From contig CP130629.1 in the NCBI GenBank assembly GCA_030644725.1, positions 3,673,501 through 3,737,500 on the forward strand: a DNA stretch of 64,000 nt, written 5' to 3'. A program made the translations under genes and the position numbers. Below are positions 8,752 through 17,795 of this stretch, piece after piece. The stretch is from Candidatus Electrothrix communis. GTDB taxonomy: Bacteria > Desulfobacterota > Desulfobulbia > Desulfobulbales > Desulfobulbaceae. Each line of letters opens with the position of its first letter. The first letter of the stretch is position 1. The notes under the pieces are model-generated. The model was not told the DNA's origin. It saw only the letters and a list, made by a program, of their open reading frames with translations, and made no database searches.

Positions 8752-9144
8752 ATGAATAGTAAGAGTGCCCGGCAGTATACTCGGGTGGATTTCCAACGGG
8801 ATGTACATCTTGATTTCGACGGAAAAAAATATATACATAACACCGTCAATAATCTCAGTTTGGGCGGATTGTATGTGGAAGGCAAGTTTGAGCAGCAGAA
8901 AGGCGATATCTGTACCGTTGAGCTCAGTAATCCTGACAACGATTTTGGCGTTGAACTGCGTGCCCACTGCGCAGTTGTCAGGGTGAATGATGACGGTATG
9001 GCCCTTGAGTTTACCTCGATGGGGCACGAAAGTTTTCTCTTTCTTCAGACGACCTTACTCTACGAAGCCGAGGATCCCATGCAGTTGGGGACTGAGTTCA
9101 TCAAAGCTGTCTCTTTTGAACTGGAACCGGATGATGATGAGTGA
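8752..9144 (+). CDS. PilZ-domain protein (probable c-di-GMP receptor)
   Basis: A 130-residue stand-alone PilZ domain. The two c-di-GMP contact motifs are visible: RxxxR as RQYTR near residue 7, and the (D/N)xSxxG motif as NNLSLGG near residue 34, followed by the expected beta-barrel strands and an acidic C-terminal tail (EPDDDE). PilZ proteins change conformation on binding cyclic di-GMP and act on motility, secretion or enzymes through partners. The start follows AAAAGGCGG. A strong promoter 320 bases upstream suggests a long, possibly regulated leader. Partner and output are unknown. Confidence 0.85.
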   Translation: MNSKSARQYTRVDFQRDVHLDFDGKKYIHNTVNNLSLGGLYVEGKFEQQKGDICTVELSNPDNDFGVELRAHCAVVRVNDDGMALEFTSMGHESFLFLQTTLLYEAEDPMQLGTEFIKAVSFELEPDDDE

Positions 9145-9184
9145 TCTTGTTGGGAAAAGGTGTATTTATCAGTTTGTTATATGA

Positions 9185-10315
9185 TTAGCTCTTGGTGATA
9201 ATCGCCATTGCATCGCCGTAGCTGAAAAAACGATACCCCTGTTCCACAGCTTCTCCATATGCCTCCAGAATATGTTCTTTTCCTGCCAATGCGGCAACCA
9301 GAAACAGTAATGACGACTTGGGAAGGTGAAAATTGGTGATCAGGTTATCTACTATTTTAAATCGGTAACCAGGGTACATATAAAGACCGCAGAGGTCTTC
9401 AACCGATTGTAGCCTTCCTTTTTTGTCAGCATGGCCAGCAGCGAACTCCAGCGTTCTTGCGGTGGTCGTGCCAACAGCCCATATCTTCCCGCCGTTTTCC
9501 CTGGTTGTATTTATCGCTTCAGCTGTTTCTTTCGGAACACGGATCAATTCCTTATGCAAGGTATGGTCGCGGATATCCTCGCAGCGTACAGGAGCAAAAG
9601 TCCCGTAACCGACATGCAGGGTAACCTCTGCAAAGCCTATTCCGGCATCTTTTAATTTTTCTATCAATGGGTTGCTGAGATGTAATCCTGCTGTTGGTGC
9701 GGCAACCGAGCCGAGATGACGGGCATAGTTTGTTTGATAACGTTGCGCGTCTTCAGTTGTGTTTCCATCAGGTCTTTTGATATAGGGCGGTAGGGGGATT
9801 TCTCCATGTTTTTCGAGGATCTGCTCAAGGTCGGCATGGGCAGGGTAGAAGAGCCTGATTTCCGCCTTGCCATCGGGGAGGAGGGACTCCACCCTGGCTT
9901 GCAGTGTATCGGAAAAATGGAGAACACTACCCGGCTTCGGGCGTTTGGAGCTTTTAATCAGAGCCTGTGTTGTTGCCTGGCAGACACCCTCCTCCTGCTT
10001 AACCAGAGAGGGGAAATGGAGGAGGAGCATTTCGATCTTGCCACCGGTTTCCTTATGTCCGAATAAACGTGCCGGAAAAACCTTTGTGTTATTAACCACC
10101 AGCAGGTCACCAGGGCTGATGAGCTCGCAAAGCGTCTCAAACTGGGTATGGTGCCTGCTGTTGTTCACGCAATCCAGGACCAGAAGACGCGATTGATCTC
10201 TCTGCTTCGCAGGTTGTTGAGCGATTTGGTTTTCTGGTAAGGGGTAGTCGTAGGAGGATAGGCGGTAGATATCCTGCACGGCATCTTGTGCCATATCATT
10301 ATATTTTTGAGACAT
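9185..10315 (-). CDS. queA: S-adenosylmethionine:tRNA ribosyltransferase-isomerase
   Basis: QueA transfers the ribosyl group of SAM to preQ1 at tRNA position 34, giving epoxyqueuosine. The 376-residue length fits the family. Recognisable stretches are the N-terminal YDYPLPENQIAQQPAKQRDQ, VVNNTKVFPARLFG, the active-site region AAPTAGLHLS (usually GLHF), TLHVGYGTFAPVR and the C-terminal NFHLPKSSLLFLVAALAG. A shorter start at 10294 is possible; neither has a clear Shine-Dalgarno. No other queuosine gene is adjacent. Confidence 0.93.
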   Translation of the reverse strand: MSQKYNDMAQDAVQDIYRLSSYDYPLPENQIAQQPAKQRDQSRLLVLDCVNNSRHHTQFETLCELISPGDLLVVNNTKVFPARLFGHKETGGKIEMLLLHFPSLVKQEEGVCQATTQALIKSSKRPKPGSVLHFSDTLQARVESLLPDGKAEIRLFYPAHADLEQILEKHGEIPLPPYIKRPDGNTTEDAQRYQTNYARHLGSVAAPTAGLHLSNPLIEKLKDAGIGFAEVTLHVGYGTFAPVRCEDIRDHTLHKELIRVPKETAEAINTTRENGGKIWAVGTTTARTLEFAAGHADKKGRLQSVEDLCGLYMYPGYRFKIVDNLITNFHLPKSSLLFLVAALAGKEHILEAYGEAVEQGYRFFSYGDAMAIITKS

Positions 10316-10397
10316 TATTATATTTGTTATACGTTCGGGATGCCTTTTCGCAGTTTCGAGATTTTGTGAAAAATAAAATCTCGTTTTCGGTGCCGGG

Positions 10398-10463
10398 CTG
10401 TAGGGACAGGCCCCCGTGCCTGCCCGGTATCACAGGGCAAACACACAGGTTTTGCCCCTACAG
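10398..10463. repeat. GTAGGGG palindromic repeat, copy 1
   Basis: Ends CTGTAGGG and CCCCTACAG enclose two hairpins. The left one pairs GGACAGGC-type with GCCTGCCC, the right one GGGCAAAC with GTTTTGCCC. It lies upstream of queA, in a 306-base gap (10316-10621) that holds nothing else I can identify. Confidence 0.8.
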
Positions 10464-10621
10464 TACGTACCGGGAAAACATGGTAAGGTTTTTCTTGTTG
10501 AATCCCCTACGGGAAGAGTCGGGGCTGTGGGTAGCCTGCTGATTGCAGAGTACGTTGAAAAGATTGGTTATGTTGCAAACCCGCCCCCATCAGGGGTGGG
10601 TACTGTCTCTTTCCTGCGAAC

Positions 10622-12844
10622 TTAATTAAACTGCCAAACGCTGTTTTGGGCTGGCGGTGCAGTCTGTTGGGCTGGCCACTGCGATTGTGGTGACCATTGT
10701 GGTCGCGTCGTTGGTCGTGTTGGTTGCGCTGCTGCCCTATCCATGATTGTCAGGTCAATAACAGTCGGTTCGTCAGCTTTGATTTGTACTTCTCGGATCA
10801 CTGAGGTATCTGCCCCTTTTGTCGCCTGGATCTGTCCGTTGAGATTCTTTTGGATAAAGTTGAGGGTGAAATCACCGTTATAGTCTGTTGTTGCGGTATA
10901 GGTCCTGCCGGACATCGCGTCCCAAATCTTGATGAGAGCGTTTTGAGCAGGACTTCCGTTGCTCCTGTACACGACCCGGCCTTTGAGATCAGGCTGTGGT
11001 TCCGGCGCTTGAAAAACGCTCTGGCGATTCGGGTACTCAGGAATATAGGGTTGATTGAAGGTGATACTCCCCCCCTGTCTCGCATTGCTCTTCATAGGGT
11101 ATGATGAAGTATTTTTCTGTTGGCACCCGCAGTCTTTCGCTCCGGAACCGTCTGACTTTTTGTTGAAATTATGGTCAGGGGCGTATCCGGGATTGTATTG
11201 TGAGCTATGCACATGTATTTTTCGTGTTGCTTCATCGCTCTGCGCGTCTTTGCGATCAATCGTTACACAGGAGATCTCCTTATCACCGGAGGTGTAAAAG
11301 GTCAGAGCGGCAGTAATTGTTGACAGCGGCGCTACCCAGTCGGAAACATAAGGAGCATTCCCTGTTATATTGGAATCTGTTGCTGAGCATTGGACTTTGA
11401 CCATGTCTCCGTCAGGATCCGATCCCGCAGTGACAGAAATATAGGCTGCTTTACCAGGAGTCGTGTTATAGGGATACGCGCTGATCTCCGGTTTGCTCGG
11501 CACCTGGTTGGTATATCGGATACTGATTGTCTTTCTGGTTGAAGGACTGGCCACTTCCTGCCGGCTGAGCGATGTGCAGTAAATGTTTTTTTCTCCGGGT
11601 GAGTAAAAGGTAAACATTCCCTTTGCTTTTCCTTCCGGTGGTAGCCAATCTGACAGGTAGGGATCAGCTGCTTTTCTGTTGGAATCGTCAGCAGTACAGC
11701 CTATTCTGACCAGGTCTCTGTTTTGAGGATCGTGTCCGGCAATGAGTGTGATGCTGATCGGAGCATTTACTGAGCCTTGATCAGGCACCTCGACGAGAGG
11801 CGCCGGAGTACTGGTGATTCGTCTTCGTGCAGGAACAGGAAGAGGAAGAGGTCTGGAGAGATCTCGCCTCGGCGCAGGTTCAGTACTGGAGAAATCTCGT
11901 CTCGGCGCAGGTGCAGGTGCAGTACTGTAAAGTTCTCTCCTCGGTACGGGAGATGCAGAGAAACTCTGGCCGGGAGTAACCGTGATTGTTCGCTGGCTCA
12001 GGGAGCTGGTGGCTCCGTAGCTGTCCAGGGTATTGCAAAAAATAGCCTGCGTGCCTGTTGAATGAAAGGTTAGGGGAATATTTATGGTGTCTCCGCTGTA
12101 AATCCAGCCGGAACGATACGGGTTGTTCGGAGTGTTGTCAGAATCGCTGGCCGTACATTGGACCCTGACCATATCATTGCTGTGTGTTTGTCCCGCTGTT
12201 ACAGTAAGAGTAACTGCTGTGTTTATTGCTGTCCGCTCAGGAGATTCATTAATAATGGGGCGTTGCGGCCCATTAGCTGGCTGCGTAACGGGTTGTGAAT
12301 CATCCCAGGGAACAGGCTCTCTTGTTGCTGTAGTTTCGTTTTTTGAGATTTGGATGGGACCGACCCAGGCATAGCCGACATTATTGGTTATGGTTGCAAA
12401 GAAACGATGGGGAAAAGATGCAACTGCATTCAGATCAAGCTGCAGTTTTGCAGCTTCGCTCCCTGGAGGAACTTTTCCTGCTGCGACGATGGGGCCGGTA
12501 TGGCTCCCTGATCTGATGCTGACGCTGTTCGCGTTGTAAAAGGGTCCTTTTTTTGAGGTGATGCTGAATATCGCACCAGATCCTTCGATACGGGCATTCA
12601 TCTTTAGAATTTCCCCCCAAGTGCCTCCGCCACTGTCGGTCGCTTCGATGTCGGCCTGATATTGCGCAGAGGAATACGGGCTGCTGTCATTGTCGGTGAG
12701 CAAAGAATAGGGGCTGCTGTCCGGGTATTGGGCAAAGGCATTATTGCCGATGACCACACAACAGCAGACGATGAGCAGGAGCAGACTGCTCCGAGCTATG
12801 CGTATAGTGTTCTGCAGCTGGGTGTTGTTCATCAAGGAATTCAT
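10622..12844 (-). CDS. Large secreted repeat protein with C-terminal carboxypeptidase-regulatory-like domain
   Basis: A 740-residue exported protein of unknown function. It starts at 12844 behind a clear Shine-Dalgarno (CGGAGG); the frame runs to 12901. A signal peptide (SSLLLLIVCCCVVIGNNAFA) is followed by a low-complexity region and three related domains of about 100 residues. Each has a valine-rich strand, a two-cysteine pattern (VQCTASDS / IGCTADDS / VQCSATDS and a later FCNT / YCTS / SCVT), and a PYxSxW motif. Between the first and second lies a repetitive PAPRRD-type linker. After a CGCQQ motif comes a carboxypeptidase-regulatory-like beta-sandwich (GRVVYRSNGSPAQNALIKIW), then a Pro/Gln-rich tail. 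It is likely a surface or periplasmic structural or binding protein. Confidence 0.75.
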   Translation of the reverse strand: MNSLMNNTQLQNTIRIARSSLLLLIVCCCVVIGNNAFAQYPDSSPYSLLTDNDSSPYSSAQYQADIEATDSGGGTWGEILKMNARIEGSGAIFSITSKKGPFYNANSVSIRSGSHTGPIVAAGKVPPGSEAAKLQLDLNAVASFPHRFFATITNNVGYAWVGPIQISKNETTATREPVPWDDSQPVTQPANGPQRPIINESPERTAINTAVTLTVTAGQTHSNDMVRVQCTASDSDNTPNNPYRSGWIYSGDTINIPLTFHSTGTQAIFCNTLDSYGATSSLSQRTITVTPGQSFSASPVPRRELYSTAPAPAPRRDFSSTEPAPRRDLSRPLPLPVPARRRITSTPAPLVEVPDQGSVNAPISITLIAGHDPQNRDLVRIGCTADDSNRKAADPYLSDWLPPEGKAKGMFTFYSPGEKNIYCTSLSRQEVASPSTRKTISIRYTNQVPSKPEISAYPYNTTPGKAAYISVTAGSDPDGDMVKVQCSATDSNITGNAPYVSDWVAPLSTITAALTFYTSGDKEISCVTIDRKDAQSDEATRKIHVHSSQYNPGYAPDHNFNKKSDGSGAKDCGCQQKNTSSYPMKSNARQGGSITFNQPYIPEYPNRQSVFQAPEPQPDLKGRVVYRSNGSPAQNALIKIWDAMSGRTYTATTDYNGDFTLNFIQKNLNGQIQATKGADTSVIREVQIKADEPTVIDLTIMDRAAAQPTRPTTRPQWSPQSQWPAQQTAPPAQNSVWQFN

Positions 12845-13165
12845 GATCGGGCCTCCGAGGATCAATTCTATAACGTTCGGTATCGCACGAACTGTCATCA
12901 ATTAAACTGTCATCATTTGGTTTGTTGCCCGCCGAGCAATATGAGGAAATGCGGGCAGAAGAAAAGGCATATGCATAATGGTTGTAAACTATAAGAAGAT
13001 TTCTGTCAAAAAGAAATATATGTCAGTCCCTTGCAGCTGAGCAGGCGGCAGAGCAATAGGAGCGTGTTGAAAAAGCTTTTCTTCGGACTATAAACGGATT
13101 AGCAAGAGGGATAGACTCTACTTGGTTAAGCGATATTTTTTGTTTGAGATAGGGGGAAAGCCATC

Positions 13166-13840
13166 GTGAACGTTTTGATGACAGCGGCAACAGAGCTGGA
13201 GATGCAGGCATTTTTTGATGCTGGAGGGGGGAAGAGTTCTGTACCTTGCCTTATCACAGGGATTGGGCCGGTGGAGACGACGCTCTCTCTGGCAAATATT
13301 CTCCATAAGCGGCCGGAGATAGATTGTGTGTTGAATTTCGGTATTGCCGGGGCATACCTAGAAAACGACAGATCGGTTCGGGCTGGCTTGCTTGATCTCT
13401 GCCTTGCTGAACAGGAGGTTTTCGGTGATCTCGGTATTCAGCTGGCCGACAAGGTGGAACCCTTCAGGGGCGATTTGCTGGTTCGGGATCGGTTTGTTCT
13501 TGATCCGGGGCTTCTGCTGACAGCGGGCCGAATTCTGGGAGATGCGGGTATTCCGTATAAGCAGGGAACCTTTATCACCGTGAACTGCGCCAGCGGAACC
13601 CAGCGCCGGGGAAATCAGCTTGGGCGGCAGTTTCGCGGGCTTTGCGAGAATATGGAAGGGGCGGCAGTGGCTCGGGTTTGTGAAGAATTTTCTTTGCCCT
13701 GTCTGGAGGTTCGCTGTATTAGTAATATGGTGGAGGATCGGAACCGGGAAAAATGGCAACTCCGAGAGGCCTGTGTTCACGCGGGAAGGGCTGCCGCAGT
13801 TATTGCTGCGGGGTTTGCCCAGGGTGTTACCCTGGGCTGA
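13166..13840 (+). CDS. mqnB: Futalosine hydrolase
   Basis: MqnB removes the base from futalosine in the alternative menaquinone pathway. The 224-residue protein belongs to the nucleoside phosphorylase/hydrolase superfamily. Visible motifs are MTAATELEM at the N-terminus, ITGIGPVETTLSLANIL, LNFGIAGAYL, and the catalytic ENMEGAAVARVC. The GTG start at 13166 is set by AGGGGGAAAG six bases upstream. Other mqn genes are not in the window. Menaquinone by this route fits an anaerobic sulfur-metabolising bacterium. Confidence 0.88.
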   Translation: MNVLMTAATELEMQAFFDAGGGKSSVPCLITGIGPVETTLSLANILHKRPEIDCVLNFGIAGAYLENDRSVRAGLLDLCLAEQEVFGDLGIQLADKVEPFRGDLLVRDRFVLDPGLLLTAGRILGDAGIPYKQGTFITVNCASGTQRRGNQLGRQFRGLCENMEGAAVARVCEEFSLPCLEVRCISNMVEDRNREKWQLREACVHAGRAAAVIAAGFAQGVTLG

Positions 13841-14120
13841 TATATATTGCCCTTTCAGGGCATTGGTATCCTGTTGAAATATTACTAGGCTGTAGGGTGC
13901 GAATCCCTGTGTTCGCCCTGAATTTCCTGGATGCCCGAACCGGGCAATCACGGGGGGATTGCCCCTACAATCGCCCTGAAAAATTGATTTATTTCGTGGA
14001 GATTACCCAGCGTTAAAACGCTGGGCTATTGGTATGCTGTCCCTTCGGGACGCTTTTACCGCCCCGTAGGGGCCGGATGAACATAGCCCAATATTTTAAC
14101 ATTGGGTACGGAAGAGAAAA
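13826..14120. repeat. Cluster of short palindromes upstream of hsdS
   Basis: This gene-free stretch is a mosaic of hairpins. It includes GCCCTTTCAGGGC near 13850, the GTAGGGG repeat copy 2 (13890-13969), CCCAGCG/CGCTGGG near 14010, GTCCC/GGGAC near 14040, and GCCCC/GGGGC near 14063. Such mosaics are typical of dispersed REP-like elements. Confidence 0.65.
13890..13969. repeat. GTAGGGG palindromic repeat, copy 2
   Basis: CTGTAGGG at the left and CCCCTACA at the right enclose a left hairpin (GGGTGCGAAT with GTTCGCCC) and a right hairpin (CGGGCAATC with GATTGCCC). Confidence 0.75.
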
Positions 14121-14139
14121 AGATGAAAGAGATATCCAG

Positions 14140-15336
14140 ATGAGACTTTACCCCTCATCACCGTTTCCTCATGCAACGCTTGGGGATTGCGGAGAAATAG
14201 TTACAGGTTCAACGCCCTCCAAGTCCAAGGCTGAATTTTGGGGCGGCAAAGTTCCGTTTGTCACGCCAGCTCAACTCGGATTTCGTGATCCAGTCACAAC
14301 TGCTAATGAATTCGTCACGATGGATGGTGCGGAACGTGGTAGAATGCTGCCCGAAGGTGCTGTTCTTGTTTGCTGTATCGGCTCACTCGGCAAGACAGGT
14401 GTTGCCGGAGTTCCACTCATAACCAATCAGCAGATCAATGCAATAATCTTTGATCCTGACCAAGTTGAAGCACGGTACGGCTACTACGCTGCCCGTAACT
14501 TGACGCACTTACTTGAGCATTTCGCACCTTCGACAACCCTCAAGATTGTCAAAAAGAGTTCCTTCGCGAAGATGGAAATCCCCCTCCCGCCTTTAGCCGA
14601 ACAAAAACGCATCGCAAAAATCCTGGATACAACAGATGCCCTGCGAGCCAAACGCCGCGAGGCCCTGGCCCAGCTCGATACCCTCCTTCAATCCACCTTC
14701 ATTGATATGTTCGGTGATCCGGTCACTAATCCTATGAGGTGGGATGACACTTCTCTACTCGGAGATATTGCCGACATCGTTTCCGGTCTAACGAAAGGAC
14801 GCAAACTCAATGGGAAAGCAACTCGTGAAGTTCCGTACTTGGCAGTAGTAAATGTTCAAGATCGACACCTTGTTCTTGATCCGCTAAAACACATCGAAGC
14901 AACGGAAAAAGAAATCGAGAGATATCAACTCAAAAACGATGACTTACTCCTGACAGAAGGTGGTGATCCTGATAAACTGGGAAGAGGTACTCTTTGGCAC
15001 AATGAAGTAGCTGACTGCATTCACCAAAATCATGTCTTCCGAGTTCGACTGCATGTGGAAAGCATTCATCCCGTTTACTTGAATTGGTTGATCGGGAGCC
15101 CCAGGGGAAAACGATATTTTTTGAGACAGGCAAAGCAAACAACAGGGATTGCCACTATAAATCTTACCCAGCTTCGCAAATTCCCCCTAATCAAGCCCCC
15201 CCTCCCTCTCCAAACCCAATTCGCCACCATAGTAAAATCCATTGAACAACAAAAAGCCCGCATGCAAGCCCACCTATCCGAACTAGACACCCTCTTCGCA
15301 GCCCTTCAACAACGCGCCTTCAACGGGGACCTCTAA
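14140..15336 (+). CDS. hsdS: Type I restriction-modification specificity subunit (orphan HsdS)
   Basis: HsdS recognises the target DNA for type I restriction-modification complexes. This protein has the expected two target-recognition domains, each followed by a conserved helix. The first begins GDCGEIVTGSTPSKS and ends in the coiled LPPLAEQKRIAKILDTTDAL. The second begins GDIADIVSGLTKGRK and ends PPLPLQTQFATIVKSIEQQK. I start at 14140 (MRLYPSSPFP), giving 398 residues, because the frame back to 14029 runs through repeat DNA. No hsdM or hsdR lies on either side; the neighbours are mqnB and alr. It may be a stray specificity subunit serving a complex elsewhere, or a relic. Confidence 0.88.
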   Translation: MRLYPSSPFPHATLGDCGEIVTGSTPSKSKAEFWGGKVPFVTPAQLGFRDPVTTANEFVTMDGAERGRMLPEGAVLVCCIGSLGKTGVAGVPLITNQQINAIIFDPDQVEARYGYYAARNLTHLLEHFAPSTTLKIVKKSSFAKMEIPLPPLAEQKRIAKILDTTDALRAKRREALAQLDTLLQSTFIDMFGDPVTNPMRWDDTSLLGDIADIVSGLTKGRKLNGKATREVPYLAVVNVQDRHLVLDPLKHIEATEKEIERYQLKNDDLLLTEGGDPDKLGRGTLWHNEVADCIHQNHVFRVRLHVESIHPVYLNWLIGSPRGKRYFLRQAKQTTGIATINLTQLRKFPLIKPPLPLQTQFATIVKSIEQQKARMQAHLSELDTLFAALQQRAFNGDL

Positions 15337-16493
15337 ATTGCCCGATGCTCATTGATGTAGATCCTGGGAACCCGTGCGCTGATATTGGTCAGGACTTCAT
15401 AGTTGATCGTGCCGAGTTGATCAGCAAGTTCATTCGCCGTGATTGCCTCCTCGCCCTGTTTGCCGATGAGCTGCACTTCATCCCCGATATATGCCTCTCC
15501 ATCATCGATGCCGATCATTGTTTGGTCCATGCAGATGCTCCCCGCCACAGGATATCTCTTGCCGCGCAGCAAAACCTGTGCTTTGTTGGAGAGACCGCGA
15601 GCATAACCGTCGCCGTATCCCACCGGAAGAGTCACAACCCGGCAGTTCTGCGGAGCTGTCCAGGTTCTGCCGTAGCCGATAGAGTTTCCGGCCAGCACCA
15701 CCTTGAAATACATGACTTTTGCCCTGAGGGAGAGGGCGGGTAACAGGTGGGCTTCCGACTCGGAAGAAGCAGAAGGGTGGTAGCCGTAGAGCATGATGCC
15801 CGGCCTGACCATGTCGAGCTGGCTTTCCTTCATCCTCATGATGGCGGCAGAATTAGCGATCTGGAGCAAGGGAGAGGGGCGATGTTCATTATCAAAGAAA
15901 CGCGCTGCTTCAAGAAATCGTTCCAGCTGAAGCTGTGCGAATGCAAGGTCTTCATTGTCCGCATTGGCGAAATGGGAAAAGATAGAGACGAGGTTGAGGT
16001 ATTTTTCCGCCTCTAAGGCAGCAGTAAAGAGTTTATGGGCGTTTGCATACCGTACCCCGATCCGCATCATGCCGGTGTCGATTTTTAGGTGGATGTTGAC
16101 TCGTTTTTTATAAAATTCTGCCGCCTCTCGGATATATTGCAGGGCATCCACCGAAGCAATGGTCAGGTCGATATTATTTTCTATGAACAAGCCAATCTGA
16201 AATTTTGAAAATGGACCTGAGGTGATGATGGGAATGGTTATACCTGCATTTCTCAACTCTAGGGCCTCTTCGACAAAGGCGGTGCCGAGATAATCCACGC
16301 CTTCGGAAGCCAGGTGTTCAGCAACCCGTACTAGACCGTGGCCATAGGCATTGGCCTTGACCATAGCGATGATTTTTCGGGCAGGGGCCTTTTTTCGAAC
16401 GGCCCGGAGGTTATGACGTATGCAGGCTAAGTCCACCACCGCAGCAGAGCGGTGATAGAGATTGGCAATATTTTCTCCTGTGATGCGGTTCAA
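15333..16493 (-). CDS. alr: Alanine racemase
   Basis: A PLP enzyme interconverting L- and D-alanine for peptidoglycan. The PLP lysine lies in IIAMVKANAYGHG, and the second catalytic residue, tyrosine, in SIGYGRTWTAP. The C-terminal domain ends VLTNISARVPRIY. The open frame extends to 16607, but its first 38 residues overlap the upstream gene and have no family resemblance. I place the start at a TTG (16493) preceded by AAAGGAC at 8 bases, giving 386 residues, close to the family norm, and starting 22 bases after the upstream stop. Confidence 0.9.
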   Translation of the reverse strand: MNRITGENIANLYHRSAAVVDLACIRHNLRAVRKKAPARKIIAMVKANAYGHGLVRVAEHLASEGVDYLGTAFVEEALELRNAGITIPIITSGPFSKFQIGLFIENNIDLTIASVDALQYIREAAEFYKKRVNIHLKIDTGMMRIGVRYANAHKLFTAALEAEKYLNLVSIFSHFANADNEDLAFAQLQLERFLEAARFFDNEHRPSPLLQIANSAAIMRMKESQLDMVRPGIMLYGYHPSASSESEAHLLPALSLRAKVMYFKVVLAGNSIGYGRTWTAPQNCRVVTLPVGYGDGYARGLSNKAQVLLRGKRYPVAGSICMDQTMIGIDDGEAYIGDEVQLIGKQGEEAITANELADQLGTINYEVLTNISARVPRIYINEHRAI

Positions 16494-16515
16494 TTCATTG
16501 GTCCTTTTTCGTTGA

Positions 16516-16971
16516 TTACCTGCTCCGTATCCGACGCAGCCACTGTTCCCAGCCGTGGCGACTTGAGAGGAGGAGCCCCCAACCCACAGCAAGATAGACC
16601 GTGCCAAGGAACAGGCCGGGTTCTGTCATGCTGCGCAGGGCGATGCCCGTGGCCATCATCAGGATAACGAGGAGCCAGGTCCTCCAGGGGTAGACTGCGC
16701 CGATGCAGCTCTTTTCATTGAACGTCATGATGCGATTCAGGTTTTTTTTGGCTGATTTATCCAGAATGGTCAGGGATTTGATAGTGCCGATAAAGAGGGC
16801 GATGAAGAGCAGCCAGCCGGTCAGGCTGAAACCGATCCAGCCGAGCCCGCGTATCATGAGCATGATGCCCACAGCTGTCCAGATAAGAGGGGCAGCAAAA
16901 AGATGCACAGATTTACTGACATCAGGGCGAAATCTTGTTATATCATTTTTTTTAGGCATATCAGCTGGCAC
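16516..16971 (-). CDS. Small hypothetical membrane protein upstream of alr
   Basis: A 151-residue protein with about four hydrophobic segments (FAAPLIWTAVGIMLMIRGLG, FSLTGWLLFIALFIGTI, WRTWLLVILMMATGIAL, LFLGTVYLAVGWGLLLSSR). A basic C-terminus (WLRRIRSR) follows. It precedes alr on the same strand with a 22-base gap, so the two are probably cotranscribed. I do not recognise the family. An internal Met at residue 5 is an alternative start. Confidence 0.6.
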   Translation of the reverse strand: MPADMPKKNDITRFRPDVSKSVHLFAAPLIWTAVGIMLMIRGLGWIGFSLTGWLLFIALFIGTIKSLTILDKSAKKNLNRIMTFNEKSCIGAVYPWRTWLLVILMMATGIALRSMTEPGLFLGTVYLAVGWGLLLSSRHGWEQWLRRIRSR

Positions 16972-17332
16972 CGGAAAACCCCCTTATGCTCAATGATTTG
17001 AGATGATTTCGTATAGTGCGCAGAGCGCCTTATACAGCTTTTCTTGTGACTTCCTCTACAGAACCGACCTTTCTTTGTCAAGAGAAATGAGGAGTTATCC
17101 GTGAGGGATATCATAAGTGGGTAGGACGTTCATGCTGGTTCGTCAGGTACACAACCATTATCAGGCAAGGTATAAAAAGAAGAAAGTGATATCTTTTATG
17201 CGGAAACAGTGCAGACCTGTCAGCTCTCCCTTGCCCCCTAATGATAATCTGTGTTAACTATAAGTAGAGACGTGAGAAGGTCAATACCCCGGTAACCAAC
17301 CGGTTCAATCATTATACAACGAGGACTGGAAG
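16972..17332. other. Intergenic stretch without recognisable content
   Basis: About 360 bases between the alr-operon start and the two-CW protein. It should contain promoters for both directions. I see no gene, repeat or known RNA element. Confidence 0.4.
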
Positions 17333-17647
17333 ATGAAAAAAAAATTAAACTGCTGGGAAGCCAAAAAATGCGGGCGTGAGCCGGGCGGAGACAAGGTCTC
17401 TGAGCTTGGAGTCTGCCCTGTTGCTGAAGAGGGAAGAGCAGAAGGTATTCATGACGGAGAAAAGGGTGGACGCTGTTGCTGGGCCATAGCAGGCTCTCTT
17501 TGCAGGGGTGAACAGCAAGGGGATTATTCAGATAAATTCGACGATTGTCATAAATGTGATTTTTATGAGATGGTCAAAAAAGAGGAGATGCCCCAGTTTA
17601 AATTGGGTATTACCATTTTAAAAGAAATAAAAAAGAAAGGCTCCTGA
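17333..17647 (+). CDS. Two-CW domain protein
   Basis: A 104-residue cysteine-rich protein with the two-CW pattern: CWEAKKCGREPGG at the N-terminus and CCWAIAGSLC in the middle, then CHKCDFYE near residue 80. Eight or more cysteines suggest metal or cluster binding. The ATG follows GAGGACTGG. Such proteins are known in deltaproteobacteria but have no assigned function. It stands alone in front of the large helicase gene. Confidence 0.75.
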   Translation: MKKKLNCWEAKKCGREPGGDKVSELGVCPVAEEGRAEGIHDGEKGGRCCWAIAGSLCRGEQQGDYSDKFDDCHKCDFYEMVKKEEMPQFKLGITILKEIKKKGS

Positions 17648-17795
17648 GTGACAGGTCCTGCCTTTCGTATCTAATTGGTATCTAATTATATTTTGGCGCG
17701 ATGACTGTACAGCCGGACCGGAGTATTCTCCGGTCTGATATTTTTTGAGGAGGGTTTCCTCCTCAGGGTGGAACTCCCGGCTTTCTTGATAATGA

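Noticed and set aside
14029-14139. N-terminal extension of hsdS
   Set aside because: These bases are part of the hairpin mosaic and do not resemble any HsdS start.
16494-16607. Longer ATG start of alr
   Set aside because: It would overlap the upstream gene by 92 bases and adds residues with no family similarity; TTG at 16493 has a good Shine-Dalgarno.
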